DNA of 64,000 bases from Mycolicibacterium sp. S2-37 (GTDB taxonomy: Bacteria > Actinomycetota > Actinomycetes > Mycobacteriales > Mycobacteriaceae), in NCBI RefSeq assembly GCF_017352375.1, contig NZ_JAFEVR010000003.1, forward strand, positions 124,001-188,000. The letters run 5' to 3'. Below, piece after piece: positions 44,246 through 55,558 of the stretch. The position numbers and the translations under genes are program-made. The notes under the pieces were generated by a model, which made no database searches, was not told the origin of the DNA, and saw only the letters and a list, made by a program, of their open reading frames with translations. Positions within the stretch are counted from its first letter, which is position 1, and the number at the start of each line of letters is the position of its first letter.

Positions 44246-45136
44246 CTACTCGGCGTCGGGGCCGAACGTATCGGCGCGCGAACGACTTTGGATGATTTCG
44301 CGGGCGAGTCCAGCGATGCGCTCCTCGCTGACCTCTACGGCGCCGTCAGCGCTGAGGATGACCGCCGTCGGGTAGATACCGCGCACGAGATCCGGTCCGC
44401 CGGTGGCAGAGTCGTCGTCGGCGGCATCATAGAGCGCCTCGATTGCCACGCGCAGCGCCGATTCGGCGTCGACCACGCGGTTGTAGAGCTTCTTGATCGA
44501 CGACTTCGCGAAGATGGAGCCCGAGCCGACCGACTGGTAGCCCTCTTCTTCGAGGTTGTGGCCGCCGGCGGCGTCGAAGGACACGATCCGTCCCGCTGCC
44601 TCGGGGTTCGGATCGTCGAGGTCGTAGCCGGCCAACAGCGGCAGTGCCACGAAGCCCTGCAGCGCGGCGCCCAGGTTTCCGCGCACCATGGTGGCGAGCC
44701 GATTCACCTTGCCGGGGAACGTCAATGCCACCCCCTCGAGCTTCTCGTAGTGCTCGAGTTCGACGGCGTAGAGCCGGGCGAATTCGACCGCGATCGCCGC
44801 CGTGCCCGCGATACCGGTCGCCGTGTAGTCGTCGGTGATGTACACCTTCTGCACGTCGCGGCTGGCGATCATGTGACCCTGGGTGGCGCGCCGGTCGCCG
44901 GCCATCACCACACCGCCGGGGAACTTCAGCGCGACGATGGTGGTGCCGTGCGGCACGGCGTCGGTCACGGCCGCCCGAGCGTCACCACCGCCGAGCGGCA
45001 GCAGGTGCGGCGCCTGATGGCGCAGCATGTCGGAGAACGACGAGAGATTCCCAGGGAATGCGGGGGCCACGGAAGGAGCTCCGGGAGTCGACTGAAGGAA
45101 GGGATTGGCGAGCGGTTCGTACTGCTGCCAGGTCAC
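44246..45136 (-). CDS. prcB: 20S proteasome beta subunit PrcB
   Basis: The 296-residue catalytic subunit is made as a precursor. The propeptide is about 64 residues, and cleavage at HG-TT exposes Thr65 as the nucleophile ([20 protein letters not shown]). Other conserved blocks are [20 protein letters not shown] and [15 protein letters not shown]. The GTG start overlaps the pup stop (GTGA), coupling Pup and protease synthesis. The propeptide is slightly longer than in M. tuberculosis, where Thr57 is the nucleophile. Confidence 0.97.
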   Translation of the reverse strand: MTWQQYEPLANPFLQSTPGAPSVAPAFPGNLSSFSDMLRHQAPHLLPLGGGDARAAVTDAVPHGTTIVALKFPGGVVMAGDRRATQGHMIASRDVQKVYITDDYTATGIAGTAAIAVEFARLYAVELEHYEKLEGVALTFPGKVNRLATMVRGNLGAALQGFVALPLLAGYDLDDPNPEAAGRIVSFDAAGGHNLEEEGYQSVGSGSIFAKSSIKKLYNRVVDAESALRVAIEALYDAADDDSATGGPDLVRGIYPTAVILSADGAVEVSEERIAGLAREIIQSRSRADTFGPDAE

Positions 45137-45327
45137 TGTCCGCCCTTTTGGACGTACGCGCGCACGAAGTCCTCGGCATTCTCCTCGAGGACGTCGTCGA
45201 TCTCGTCGAGCAGGTCGTCGGTCTCCTCGGTCAGCTTCTCGCGACGCTCCTGCCCGGCGGCCGTGCTACCGGTGGGGTCGTCGTCATCGCCGCCGCCCCC
45301 ACCACGCTTGGTCTGCTCCTGCGCCAT
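45133..45327 (-). CDS. pup: Prokaryotic ubiquitin-like protein Pup
   Basis: The 64-residue tagging protein is nearly identical to M. tuberculosis Pup: [17 protein letters not shown] at the N-terminus, the coiled-coil region [20 protein letters not shown] that binds Mpa, and the C-terminus VQKGGQ. The final Gln must be deamidated to Glu by Dop before PafA can use it. The ATG is preceded by GCAGGAGGCGGCG. It is the first gene of pup-prcB-prcA and lies 95 bases from the dop stop. Confidence 0.98.
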   Translation of the reverse strand: MAQEQTKRGGGGGDDDDPTGSTAAGQERREKLTEETDDLLDEIDDVLEENAEDFVRAYVQKGGQ

Positions 45328-45422
45328 CGCCGCCTCCTGCACTTGTCATCAACGGGCTCACCGCCGCCCGTCGTTCTTCCACACTACCGGTCGGCCTCCG
45401 GATTGCCTCGGATGACAGGGGC

Positions 45423-46931
45423 TCAGGTCGTGAGCTGTTCGACGAGTTGGGCTGCGCTGTCGACCGAGTCCAGCAGCGCACCGACGTGCGCCTTACTGCC
45501 GCGCAGCGGCTCCAGCGTCGGAATCCGCACGAGCGAATCCCCACCGAGGTCGAAGATCACCGAGTCCCAACTCGCCGCGGCGATGTCGGCGCCGAACCGG
45601 CGCAGGCACTCGCCACGGAAGTACGCACGGGTGTCGGTCGGCGGGTTGTCCACCGCGTCGAGCACCTGCTGCTCGGTGACCAGGCGCTGCATCGAACCGC
45701 GCGCGACCAGCCGGTTGTAGAGCCCTTTGTCCAGCCGGACGTCGGAGTACTGCAGGTCGACCAGGTGCAGCCGCGGCGCCGACCAGGCCAGGTTCTCCCG
45801 GTTGCGGAACCCTTCGAGCAGCCGCAGTTTCGCAGGCCAGTCCAGGATCTCGGCGCACTCCATCGGGTCGCGCTCGAGCAGATCGAGCACGTGCGCCCAG
45901 GTCTCCACCACATGGGAGGCACGCGGGTCGGGGTCGCGCGCGTCGACCAATTTGGCCACCCGGTCCAGGTAGATGCGCTGCAGCGCCAGAGCGGTCAACT
46001 CGCGGCCGTCGGCGAGTGCGACGGTGGCGCGCAGCGACGGGTCGCGGCTGACGACATGCACCGCGTGCACCGGCCGGGCCAGCGCCAAATCGCTGAGATC
46101 CAGCCCGTGTGCCGGCCCCTCCTCGATGAGGTCGAGCACCAGCGAGGTGGCGCCGACCTTCAGATACGTCGACGTCTCGGCCAAATTCGCGTCGCCGATG
46201 ATGACGTGCAACCTGCGGTACTTGTCGGCGTCGGCGTGCGGCTCGTCGCGGGTGTTGATGATCCCCCGCTTGAGCGTGGTCTCGAGGCCGACCTCCACCT
46301 CGATGTAGTCCGCCCGCTGCGAGAGCTGGAAGCCCGGCTCGTCACCGGACGGACCGATGCCCACCCGGCCCGAACCCGTCATGACCTGTCGGGACACCAG
46401 GAATGGCGTCAGGCCGGAGATCACCGCGGAGAACGGCGTCTGACGGCTCATCAGATAGTTCTCGTGGGTGCCGTACGACGCACCCTTGCCGTCGACGTTG
46501 TTCTTGTACAGCTGCAGCTTGGCTGCACCGGGCACGCTGGCGACGTGGCGGGCTGCGGCCTCCATCACGCGCTCGCCGGCCTTGTCCCAGATCACCGCGT
46601 CCATCGGGTCGGTCACCTCGGGGGCGGAGTACTCGGGATGGGCGTGGTCGACGTAGAGCCGGGCCCCGTTGGTGAGGATCATGTTGGCGGCGCCGACCTC
46701 GTCGGCGTCCACGATCGGCGGCGGCCCCGCAGAACGGCTCAAGTCGAACCCGCGGGCGTCGCGCAGCGGCGACTCCACCTCGTAATCCCACCGGGTGCGC
46801 TTGGCGCGCTGGATACCGGCCGCCGCGGCGTAGGCGAGCACGGCTTGGGTGGACGTCAGTATCGGATTTGCGGTCGGGTCGGACGGCGACGAGATGCCGT
46901 ATTCGACCTCCGTTCCGATGATCCGCTGCAT
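45423..46931 (-). CDS. dop: Pup deamidase / depupylase Dop
   Basis: The 502-residue PafA paralog deamidates the C-terminal Gln of Pup and also removes Pup from substrates. It starts [20 protein letters not shown]. The family metal/ATP region is in [20 protein letters not shown], and there are [19 protein letters not shown] and [20 protein letters not shown]. It is close to M. tuberculosis Dop in length and sequence. It is read into pup on the same strand and diverges from the exporter gene. Confidence 0.97.
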   Translation of the reverse strand: MQRIIGTEVEYGISSPSDPTANPILTSTQAVLAYAAAAGIQRAKRTRWDYEVESPLRDARGFDLSRSAGPPPIVDADEVGAANMILTNGARLYVDHAHPEYSAPEVTDPMDAVIWDKAGERVMEAAARHVASVPGAAKLQLYKNNVDGKGASYGTHENYLMSRQTPFSAVISGLTPFLVSRQVMTGSGRVGIGPSGDEPGFQLSQRADYIEVEVGLETTLKRGIINTRDEPHADADKYRRLHVIIGDANLAETSTYLKVGATSLVLDLIEEGPAHGLDLSDLALARPVHAVHVVSRDPSLRATVALADGRELTALALQRIYLDRVAKLVDARDPDPRASHVVETWAHVLDLLERDPMECAEILDWPAKLRLLEGFRNRENLAWSAPRLHLVDLQYSDVRLDKGLYNRLVARGSMQRLVTEQQVLDAVDNPPTDTRAYFRGECLRRFGADIAAASWDSVIFDLGGDSLVRIPTLEPLRGSKAHVGALLDSVDSAAQLVEQLTT

Positions 46932-47011
46932 ACCTAGAGCCTAGGTGACGCCGAACAGGGTCCGATGACCGGCGGTTGCGGCATGCAACCACAGTTGGTG
47001 GACTGTTGCCG

Positions 47012-48247
47012 ATGACCGGCGACCATGATCCCGCTGCCCTGCACTTCGTCGCCGGGCTCGGTGCGGCCATGGCGTCGGCGAATTATCCGGTGACCATGGT
47101 GCGCAACACCATGGTCACCGCCTCGGGTGCCTACGGTCTCGACAACCAGTACCTGGCGCTGCCGAACTACGTCCAGGTCGGTAACTCGGAGACCGGCGCG
47201 CTGTCCATCGCCCACCCCGACCGCGATCTGCGTTTCGACCAGACCTTCGCGCTGTCCACCCTGATCGGCAAAGCGCAGCGGGGAGCCATCGACCCCGTCG
47301 ACGGGAGCGCCGAACTGGAGCGAATCTGGGCGATGCCGATGCGCTTCCCCACCTGGGTCGGCGTGATCGGCTACGCGCTGCAGTCCGCGGGCCTGGCGCT
47401 GATCCTGCAGCCCGCACCGCTGACCCTCCTGCTGGCCGTCGTGTTCGGCACCGTGGTGGGCGTGCTGTCTGAACTCGGCCGCCGCAGTGACGCATTGGCG
47501 CAGCTGCTCCCCACGATCTGCGCATTCCTGGTCTCGCTGGCCGCCTTCACCGCCGTCGACCACCTGCACCTCGGCGACGCCAGCCTGCGCGCGCTGGCGC
47601 CGCCGCTGGCCGCCTTCCTGCCCGGCGCGGCGATCACCCTCGCAGTCATCGAGCTGTCCAGCCGCCAGATGGTGTCGGGCGCAAGCCGATTGGTCTCGGG
47701 TTTCATGCGGATCGCCCAGCTGGCCTTCGGGATCCTGATCGCCGCGCAGGTGGCGGGCATTTCCGACGACCACCTGATCACCACGCCGGTCAACCGGATC
47801 GGACCATGGGCGCCGTGGCTCGGCCTGGTCGTGTACGCCGTCGGCGGCATGCTGTTCTTCGGGCCGCCGAACCGATTCCTGCCGTGGATGCTGCTGATGC
47901 TCGGCACCGCCTACATCGGCCAGGTCGTCGGCGGCGCCGTCCTGGGCAGTTACGCCAGCGGATTCGTCGGCGGCCTGGTCCTGACACTCACCGCGTTCGC
48001 CATCTCCCACCGCCCCGGCACACCGGCCACGGTGTCGCTCATCCTGCCGGGATTCTGGATGCTGGTACCCGGGTCTCTCGGCCTGATGGGCGTCACCGAG
48101 CTGATGGGCACCGACAGCACAGCGGTGTTCGCAGCGACGCTGATCTCGATGATCTCCATCGCGCTCGGCGTCCAATTCGGGCTGCTGCTGTGGCGCCTGG
48201 CGCGCCAGTTCGGTGACTCCGACGATCCGCGACTCTTCCGCGACTGA
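47012..48247 (+). CDS. ThrE-type threonine/serine exporter family membrane protein
   Basis: The 411-residue protein starts at ATG (MTGDHDPAALHFVAGLGAAM); a GTG at 46976 would add 12 residues. The N-terminal cytoplasmic region (about 1-115) matches the ThrE N-domain (ALHFVAGLGAAMASANYPVT, PNYVQVGNSETG). About ten hydrophobic helices follow, including ALQSAGLALILQPAPLTLLL, TICAFLVSLAAFTAV and MLLMLGTAYIGQVVGG. The family exports threonine or serine in Corynebacterium; the substrate here is unproven. It sits alone between dop (divergent) and mpa (convergent), as a membrane protein gene does in M. tuberculosis. Confidence 0.82.
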   Translation: MTGDHDPAALHFVAGLGAAMASANYPVTMVRNTMVTASGAYGLDNQYLALPNYVQVGNSETGALSIAHPDRDLRFDQTFALSTLIGKAQRGAIDPVDGSAELERIWAMPMRFPTWVGVIGYALQSAGLALILQPAPLTLLLAVVFGTVVGVLSELGRRSDALAQLLPTICAFLVSLAAFTAVDHLHLGDASLRALAPPLAAFLPGAAITLAVIELSSRQMVSGASRLVSGFMRIAQLAFGILIAAQVAGISDDHLITTPVNRIGPWAPWLGLVVYAVGGMLFFGPPNRFLPWMLLMLGTAYIGQVVGGAVLGSYASGFVGGLVLTLTAFAISHRPGTPATVSLILPGFWMLVPGSLGLMGVTELMGTDSTAVFAATLISMISIALGVQFGLLLWRLARQFGDSDDPRLFRD

Positions 48248-48328
48248 AAGGCCTACCGGGCCGGCCGGACAGACTGAGCCCCGGCGGCCAACTCCCGCGC
48301 CTGATCTCTCGACCGGAGCCGACCTGGG

Positions 48329-50173
48329 TCAGAGGTACTGACCCAGGTTGCTCTCGGTGTCGATGGCGCGAGATGCGCTCGACGACTTCCCGGTGACCAG
48401 GGTGCGGATGTAGACGATCCGTTCGCCCTTCTTGCCCGAGATACGAGCCCAGTCATCCGGGTTCGTGGTGTTGGGCAGATCCTCGTTCTCGGCGAACTCG
48501 TCGACGATCGAATCGAGCAGATGCTGGATCCGCAGGCCTCGCTGACCTGATTCCAGCACCGACTTGATCGCGTACTTCTTCGCCCGGTCGACGACGTTCT
48601 GGATCATCGCTCCCGAGTTGAAGTCCTTGAAGTACATGACCTCTTTGTCGCCGTTGGCGTAGGTCACCTCCAGGAACCGGTTGTCGTCGATCTCGGCGTA
48701 CATCCGGTCGACCACCTTCTCGATCATCGCCTTGATCGTCAGCGAACGATCGCCGCCGAACTCGGCCAGATCGTCCTCGTTGACCGGCAGTTCCTCGGTG
48801 AGGTATTTGCTGAAGATGTCCTGTGCCGCTTCGGCGTCCGGTCGCTCGATCTTGATCTTGACGTCCAGGCGGCCGGGCCGCAGGATCGCCGGGTCGATCA
48901 TGTCCTCACGGTTGGACGCGCCGATGACGATGACGTTCTCCAGGCCCTCGACACCGTCGATTTCCGAGAGCAGCTGTGGCACCACCGTCGTCTCGACATC
49001 AGAGCTGACGCCGGTGCCGCGGGTACGGAAGATCGAGTCCATCTCGTCGAAGAACACGATCACCGGCGTGCCCTCGGACGCCTTCTCCCGCGCGCGCTGG
49101 AAGATCAGCCGGATGTGACGTTCGGTCTCACCGACGAACTTGTTCAGCAGCTCCGGGCCCTTGATGTTGAGGAAGTAGCTCTTCGCCTCGCGGGCGTCGT
49201 CGCCGCGAACCTCTGCCATCTTCTTGGCCAACGAGTTCGCCACCGCCTTGGCGATCAGCGTCTTGCCGCAGCCGGGAGGTCCGTACAGCAGCACACCCTT
49301 CGGAGGCCGCAGGGAGTACTCGCGGTAGAGCTCCTTGTGCAGGAACGGCAACTCCACGGCGTCGCGGATCTGCTCGATCTGGCGGCCGAGACCACCGATG
49401 TCGCTGTAGCTGACGTCCGGCACCTCTTCGAGGACCAGATCCTCGACCTCGGCCTTCGGGATGCGCTCGAAGGCATAACCGGCTTTGGTGTCGACCAGCA
49501 GGGAGTCGCCGGGCCGCAGCTTGCGCGGCCGGTCGTCGCCGAGCACGTCGTCGTCGTAGCCGTCGGGCAGGTCCTCGGAGGCGACCAGGGGCTCGGCCAG
49601 CCAGACGATGCGCTCCTCGTCGGCGTGCCCGACCACCAGGGCCCGGTGTCCGTCCGAGAGGATCTCGCGCAGGGTGCTGATTTCCCCGACGGCCTCGTAG
49701 TTGCCGGCCTCGACCACCGTCAGCGCCTCGTTGAGACGGACGGTCTGCCCCTGCTTGAGCAGGCTCACATCGATGTTCGGCGAGCACGTCAGCCGCATCT
49801 TGCGGCCGGAGGTGAACACGTCGACGGTGTCGTCCTCGTGGGCCGACAGCAGCACGCCGTATCCGCTCGGCGGCTGTCCGAGCCGGTCGACCTCCTCGCG
49901 CAGGGCGAGCAGCTGCTGACGAGCCTCCTTGAGCGTCTCCATCAACTTGGAGTTGCGTGCGGCCAGAGAGTCGATTCGCGCTTCGAGCTGGTGTACGTCG
50001 CGGGCGCTGCGCAGTCCGCTCTGTGACCCCACCGCACCCTCGAGCTGCTCGCGCAGGGCAGCCGCCTCGCGGCGGAGCTCCTCCAGCTCGGCGGCGTCCT
50101 CACGGGACAGTCCGGATTCCTGAGGTGTCGTGAAGCCGTCGTCGCCGGCTTCGTGACGCTGTGACTCACTCAT
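48329..50173 (-). CDS. mpa: Proteasome-associated AAA ATPase Mpa (ARC)
   Basis: The 614-residue unfoldase feeds pupylated proteins to the proteasome. Domains in order: N-terminal coiled coil that binds Pup (about 26-98), two OB folds (about 100-245), then the AAA module with Walker A GPPGCGKT (298-305), Walker [13 protein letters not shown] and [19 protein letters not shown]. The last three residues are QYL, the motif that docks into the proteasome alpha ring. It is unlinked from pup by the exporter gene but within 5 kb, as in other mycobacteria. Confidence 0.97.
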   Translation of the reverse strand: MSESQRHEAGDDGFTTPQESGLSREDAAELEELRREAAALREQLEGAVGSQSGLRSARDVHQLEARIDSLAARNSKLMETLKEARQQLLALREEVDRLGQPPSGYGVLLSAHEDDTVDVFTSGRKMRLTCSPNIDVSLLKQGQTVRLNEALTVVEAGNYEAVGEISTLREILSDGHRALVVGHADEERIVWLAEPLVASEDLPDGYDDDVLGDDRPRKLRPGDSLLVDTKAGYAFERIPKAEVEDLVLEEVPDVSYSDIGGLGRQIEQIRDAVELPFLHKELYREYSLRPPKGVLLYGPPGCGKTLIAKAVANSLAKKMAEVRGDDAREAKSYFLNIKGPELLNKFVGETERHIRLIFQRAREKASEGTPVIVFFDEMDSIFRTRGTGVSSDVETTVVPQLLSEIDGVEGLENVIVIGASNREDMIDPAILRPGRLDVKIKIERPDAEAAQDIFSKYLTEELPVNEDDLAEFGGDRSLTIKAMIEKVVDRMYAEIDDNRFLEVTYANGDKEVMYFKDFNSGAMIQNVVDRAKKYAIKSVLESGQRGLRIQHLLDSIVDEFAENEDLPNTTNPDDWARISGKKGERIVYIRTLVTGKSSSASRAIDTESNLGQYL

Positions 50174-50319
50174 GTTGCGCCCCTCTCCCGCACCGGATAT
50201 TGGTGCAGTAACAACTTCAACGCTACCGGCGATTCAGACTTTGTGTGCGGTCTAGCAATTCGACACACCTGCACCACTGTTAACCTCAAAGACTAGTAAG
50301 ACAGATCGAAAGGAAAGCC

Positions 50320-50808
50320 GTGACCCTGAAATCCCTCGTAACCGGCGTCGCGACAGCCGCCGTAGTAGCGGGTGCCGCGGCGGGTGTGACGTCCCTTGCA
50401 TCGACTCCGGTCGCAGCGCCCGCCGTTGCGCCGGTGGTCTTCGGTTCGCCGATGCCGCAGGTTCCCGCCCCTGATCTGGCGGGCCCGCTGACCCAGACGC
50501 TGGCCGTGCTCGCCGGCCCTGGTTCGTTCAGCGGCAAGGCGCCCTACATCCAGGGCGGGATCGGTCGCATCGAGGCCATCACCGCGGACCGCGCCTACAA
50601 CAACGCGGCGGCCGAAGGCAAGTTCCCGCTGAGCTTCAATGTCGCCAACGTCGACCAGAACGGCGGCGTCGCCACCGCGTCGGTCACCGCGACGGCCGCC
50701 ACCGGCGGCACCGCGACTCAGAACATCGTGTTCGTCGCGGGCCCGAGCCCGACCGGCTGGCAGGTCTCGAAGGGCTCTGCCCTGTCCCTGCTCTCGGCGG
50801 TCGGCTGA
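50320..50808 (+). CDS. Secreted MTB12 (CFP-2)-family low-molecular-weight antigen
   Basis: The 162-residue protein starts at GTG behind GAAAGGAAAGCC. A Sec signal peptide (SLVTGVATAAVVAGAAAGV) is followed by an Ala/Pro-rich linker and the MTB12 domain (about 52-162: PLTQTLAVLAGPGSFSGK, FPLSFNVANVDQNGG, GPSPTGWQVSKGSALSLLS). The GWQ block near the end is typical. Function in the cell envelope is unknown. It diverges from mpa and is followed after 11 bases by a paralogous lipoprotein gene. Confidence 0.85.
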   Translation: MTLKSLVTGVATAAVVAGAAAGVTSLASTPVAAPAVAPVVFGSPMPQVPAPDLAGPLTQTLAVLAGPGSFSGKAPYIQGGIGRIEAITADRAYNNAAAEGKFPLSFNVANVDQNGGVATASVTATAATGGTATQNIVFVAGPSPTGWQVSKGSALSLLSAVG

Positions 50809-50819
50809 TCCATCGACCG

Positions 50820-51344
50820 GTGCGACGCACCACGATTACAAGGTTCCTGAGCGCCGCCACCGTCACGGTGGCGGCGTTCGGCCTTGCCGGGTGCGGCGAC
50901 GACTCCCCGCCGCCGGCGCCTCCACCGACGTCGGCCGCGCCCAGCTCGGCAGTCGACGCGCCCCCGCCTGCGGCGCCACTGCCTGCGCCGGAGGCGTTGA
51001 CCGATGTGCTGTACCGGTTGGCCGACGTCACCGTGCCCGGTGCTGCTCGGGCCGCGCTGGTGCAGGACAGCGGCCCCGGGGACGCTGCGGCGCTGGACCG
51101 CTTCGGCAAGGCGCTGGCGGACAACGGCTTCCTGCCCTTGACGTTCGAAGCCAGAGACATCGCGTGGTCGCCCACCCGGTCGGGAGACGTGACAGCGAAC
51201 GTGGTGGTGACCACCCCCAACCCGCAGGCCGGTGCCTTCGATTTCCCGATGGACTTCACCCCGCTCGGCCCGGGCTGGCAGCTGACCCGCGATACGGCGG
51301 ATCTCCTCCTGGATTTCGGGGCCGCTCAGGAACCGCCCCGCTGA
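50820..51344 (+). CDS. lppK: LppK-like lipoprotein with MTB12-type domain
   Basis: The 174-residue lipoprotein starts at GTG. It has a signal peptide (FLSAATVTVAAFGL) with lipobox LAGC, a proline-rich spacer, and a domain parallel to the preceding MTB12 protein: EALTDVLYRLADVTVPG, AALVQDSGPGDAAALDRF, GFLPLTFEARDI, FDFPMDFTPLGPGWQLTRD. Position between mpa and the DUF503 gene equals LppK (Rv2116) in M. tuberculosis. The gene name is by position and family; the role is unknown. Two bases separate its stop from the DUF503 ATG. Confidence 0.8.
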   Translation: MRRTTITRFLSAATVTVAAFGLAGCGDDSPPPAPPPTSAAPSSAVDAPPPAAPLPAPEALTDVLYRLADVTVPGAARAALVQDSGPGDAAALDRFGKALADNGFLPLTFEARDIAWSPTRSGDVTANVVVTTPNPQAGAFDFPMDFTPLGPGWQLTRDTADLLLDFGAAQEPPR

Positions 51345-51346
51345 CC

Positions 51347-51643
51347 ATGTGGATCGGTTGGCTGGAGTTCGATGTGCTGCTCGGCGACATCCGCTCGCTC
51401 AAGCAGAAGCGGTCGATCATCCGGCCGGTGATCGCGGAACTGCAGCGCCGCTTCAGTGTGTCGGCGGCCGAGACCTCCGCCCAGGACCTGCACCGGCGAG
51501 CAGGTATCGGGGTGGCGGTGGTGGCAGCCGACCGCGCCCACGTGGTCGACGTGCTCGACGCGGCCGAACGCCTGGTCGCGGCGCGACCCGAACTGGAGTT
51601 GCTGTCGGCGCACCGGGCACTGCGGCGCAGTACCGATGAGTGA
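51347..51643 (+). CDS. DUF503 family protein
   Basis: The 98-residue protein belongs to DUF503 (MWIGWLEFDVLLGDIRSLKQ, KRSIIRPVIAELQRRFSVSA, AGIGVAVVAADRAHVVDVLD). The RSLKQKRS motif and ferredoxin-like pattern are typical. It corresponds by position to Rv2117. The molecular function is not known; in many bacteria DUF503 genes sit near ribosome-biogenesis genes. It converges on trmI with four bases between the stops. Confidence 0.87.
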   Translation: MWIGWLEFDVLLGDIRSLKQKRSIIRPVIAELQRRFSVSAAETSAQDLHRRAGIGVAVVAADRAHVVDVLDAAERLVAARPELELLSAHRALRRSTDE

Positions 51644-51647
51644 GGCG

Positions 51648-53414
<1,767 letters not shown>

Positions 53415-53418
<4 letters not shown>

Positions 53419-54209
53419 TCGGTCATCTCTATCACCGGTTGCCCGACGTGATCCCCGAGGATGGTGAGTTCCAGGTCTTCGAATCGACAGCGGACACCCG
53501 AAGCAACTGGGGTCCGGAGATCCAGCACGGCTCACCGCCGCTGGCGCTGCTGACCAAACTGATCGAGGAGCAGGCGCCCGCCGGGATGCGCATCGGCCGG
53601 CTGACGCTCGACCTCCTGGGCGCCATCCCGGTGGTGCCGTTGAAGGCGCGCGCGTGGGTGTCGCGACCGGGGAGCCGGATCGCGATGATGACCGCCGAAC
53701 TCACGCCCGTCGACGGCACGCGACCGGTGGGGCGGGTGACCGCGTGGCTGATCGCGACCAGCGACACCCGCGACGCCGCGACGGACCGCCACCCGCCGAT
53801 CGTCGAGGGCCCGGCACTGGCCAAGAGCCACGCCTGGGAGGGGGCGCCGGGTTACCTGGAGACCATCGACTGGCGTAAACAGCCCGACGACGGTGCGTCC
53901 GCCGTCGGTTGGCTGACTCCCCTCGTCCCGCTCGTCGACGCCGAGCCCACCACGGCGCTGCAGCGACTGGCGATGGTCGTCGACTCGGCCAACGGCCTCG
54001 GCGCCGCGCTCGATCCGCAGCGGTTCGTGTTCATGAACACCGACACCGTCGTGCACCTACACCGGCTGCCCGAGGGCTCCGACTTCGCGTTACGCGCCCG
54101 CGGTTCGATCGGCCCGGACGGTGTCGGCGTCACCACCGCCGAACTGTACGACCGTCGCGGATACATCGGGACCTCGGCGCAGACGCTGCTGGTGCAGCGC
54201 AACCCGTGA
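53415..54209 (+). CDS. Acyl-CoA thioesterase-like protein (TesB/hot-dog superfamily)
   Basis: The 264-residue protein starts at GTG (VIGHLYHRLPDVIPEDGEFQ) overlapping the nuclease stop. It has the double hot-dog pattern of TesB-like thioesterases: NWGPEIQHGSPPLALLTKLI, IGRLTLDLLGAIPVVPLKAR, DTVVHLHRLPEGSDFALRAR, TTAELYDRRGYIGTSAQTLL. Homologs hydrolyse long-chain acyl-CoA; the exact substrate is not evident. A longer open frame upstream is out of register with homologs and was not used. The following gene overlaps as GTGA. Confidence 0.78.
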
Positions 54210-54709
54210 CGGGCCTGTCGGGCCAGTTCGAGCTGGCATGGGCCCTGGCCGATCTGCACCTGTCCGCGCTGGTCGCAGAGGACTTCCTGTGGGAGCCAGG
54301 ACCGCTGGTGTGGACCGTGCGGCCGGACGCCGCCGGGGTGTGGCGTGTTGACTGGGCCGACACCGAGCCGGATCCGATCCCCGTCCCCACCATCGGATGG
54401 CTCAGCTGGCACCTGACGTGGTGGTGGTCGGTGGCTTCGGCGCATCTCGCGGGTGACACGCCACCGGACCGCACCGAGGTCACCTGGCCCGGATCCGCTG
54501 AGGCCGTCGCGGCCCTCCGCGATCTCGCCCACGGTTGGCGGACGACGCTGGCGGCGATGACCACGGCCGATCTGCAGCGTCCCGCGCCGTTTCCGTGGGG
54601 TGCGGACTCTGGGCGGACAGTCGAGGACATGGTGCTGTGGGCGCATGTCGAGCTCACCAAGAACATCGCCGAGATCGGCCTGCTGCGGCTGTTGCGCGCC
54701 GCAAGGTGA
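54206..54709 (+). CDS. DinB/mycothiol-dependent-like four-helix protein
   Basis: The 167-residue protein starts at GTG, overlapping the previous stop. It has a DinB-superfamily four-helix pattern with possible metal-binding His in ALADLHLSAL, LSWHLTWWWSVASAHLAG and MVLWAHVELTKNIAEIGLLR, spaced as in that superfamily. Some relatives are thiol-dependent enzymes using mycothiol or bacillithiol, but many are uncharacterised, so no reaction is assigned. It is the last gene of the nuclease-thioesterase-DinB operon. Confidence 0.68.
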   Translation: MTGLSGQFELAWALADLHLSALVAEDFLWEPGPLVWTVRPDAAGVWRVDWADTEPDPIPVPTIGWLSWHLTWWWSVASAHLAGDTPPDRTEVTWPGSAEAVAALRDLAHGWRTTLAAMTTADLQRPAPFPWGADSGRTVEDMVLWAHVELTKNIAEIGLLRLLRAAR

Positions 54710-54716
54710 ATATGTC

Positions 54717-54746
54717 TTGCCATCTATATAGATGACAGCGCATACT
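54717..54746 (+). promoter_or_regulatory. ArsR operator embedded in the arsR promoter
   Basis: A perfect 14-base palindrome CATCTATATAGATG (54721-54734) lies between a TTGCCA -35-like hexamer (54717-54722) and a CATACT -10-like hexamer (54741-54746), which are 18 bases apart. The arsR ATG follows at 54753. A regulator bound here would block polymerase, fitting autorepression by the downstream ArsR protein. The very short distance from -10 to ATG suggests a nearly leaderless mRNA. Confidence 0.65.
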
Positions 54747-54752
54747 AGAGGT

Positions 54753-55070
54753 ATGGACGTCTTCGAAGCAGTAGCCGAACCGAGCAGGCGCGCCCTACTC
54801 GACGCACTGGCCGGCGGTGAGCGCACCGCCGGCGAACTGGTGGACACCCTTCCCGGCCTGACCCAACCCACCGTGTCGCGCCATCTGCGGGTCCTGCGAG
54901 AGGTCGGACTGGTGGAGGTGCGGCCCGATGCCCAGCGTCGCATCTACGCGCTGCGGGCCGACGGCCTCGTCGAGATCGGGTCGTGGATCGACCGCTATCG
55001 CCACTTCTGGTCCGGACACCTCGATGATCTGGAACGCCATCTGCAGCGCCGGGCAGGAGAGACGCAGTGA
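54753..55070 (+). CDS. ArsR-family transcriptional repressor
   Basis: The 105-residue winged-helix regulator begins MDVFEAVAEPSRRALLDALA. The helix-turn-helix reads GELVDTLPGLTQPTVSRHLR and the wing GLVEVRPDAQRRIYALRA. No metal-binding cysteines are present, so it belongs to the non-metal ArsR group paired with SRPBCC proteins. It overlaps the SRPBCC gene by GTGA and presumably represses its own operon through the palindrome at 54721-54734. Confidence 0.9.
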   Translation: MDVFEAVAEPSRRALLDALAGGERTAGELVDTLPGLTQPTVSRHLRVLREVGLVEVRPDAQRRIYALRADGLVEIGSWIDRYRHFWSGHLDDLERHLQRRAGETQ

Positions 55071-55558
55071 CCGCCGCCGAGGGCGTGCTCACCGTGGAGG
55101 GTGACCGCGCGGTGCTCACCTTCGAACGCCGGCTCCCGTTTCCCATCGAGCAGGTGTGGGCGGCGATCACCGACCCCGACGAGCGCGCTCAGTGGTTCGG
55201 CGCGACCGTCATCGATCCGCGCGAGGGTGGAGCGATCGAGATGGTCGCCACCGGCCCTCCCCTGCCCGACGACGTGAAACGCATGACGGGACGAATCCTG
55301 GTGTGGGATCCGCCGCATGTGTTCGAACACGAGTGGAGGCAGCCCATCGTCGAGGACGGAGTGGTCCGCTACGAGCTGCGGTCCGACGGGAGCGGCACGC
55401 TGCTGCGGTTCACCCATCGCGGCCTGGGCGTGCGCAATGCGTCGGGATTCCGCGGCGGTACCCACGCCTTCCTCGACCGGCTCGAGGCCTATCTGGGCGG
55501 GACGGTGCTGCCGGACTGGCTCGTTCGCAAAGGGGAGGTCGACAGTGCCCGCCGATGA
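55067..55558 (+). CDS. SRPBCC/AHSA1-family protein
   Basis: The 163-residue protein starts at GTG overlapping arsR. It has the START-like fold of the Hsp90-activator C-terminal (AHSA1) family: ERRLPFPIEQVWAAITDPDE, RAQWFGATVIDPREGG, GRILVWDPPHVFEHEWR and LRFTHRGLG. These proteins bind hydrophobic ligands. Pairing with an ArsR repressor is common in actinobacteria, and the ligand is unknown. It overlaps the flavodoxin-like gene by 14 bases. Confidence 0.87.
   Translation: MTAAEGVLTVEGDRAVLTFERRLPFPIEQVWAAITDPDERAQWFGATVIDPREGGAIEMVATGPPLPDDVKRMTGRILVWDPPHVFEHEWRQPIVEDGVVRYELRSDGSGTLLRFTHRGLGVRNASGFRGGTHAFLDRLEAYLGGTVLPDWLVRKGEVDSARR

Noticed and set aside
46934..48175. 413-codon open frame opposite the ThrE-type exporter
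   Set aside because: Antisense of a clear membrane protein gene; the translation is polar, repetitive in composition and matches nothing.
48248..48328. GC-rich self-complementary stretch (CCGGCCGG) between exporter and mpa as a terminator
   Set aside because: The palindrome is short and lacks a loop or extended stem; not convincing enough to annotate.
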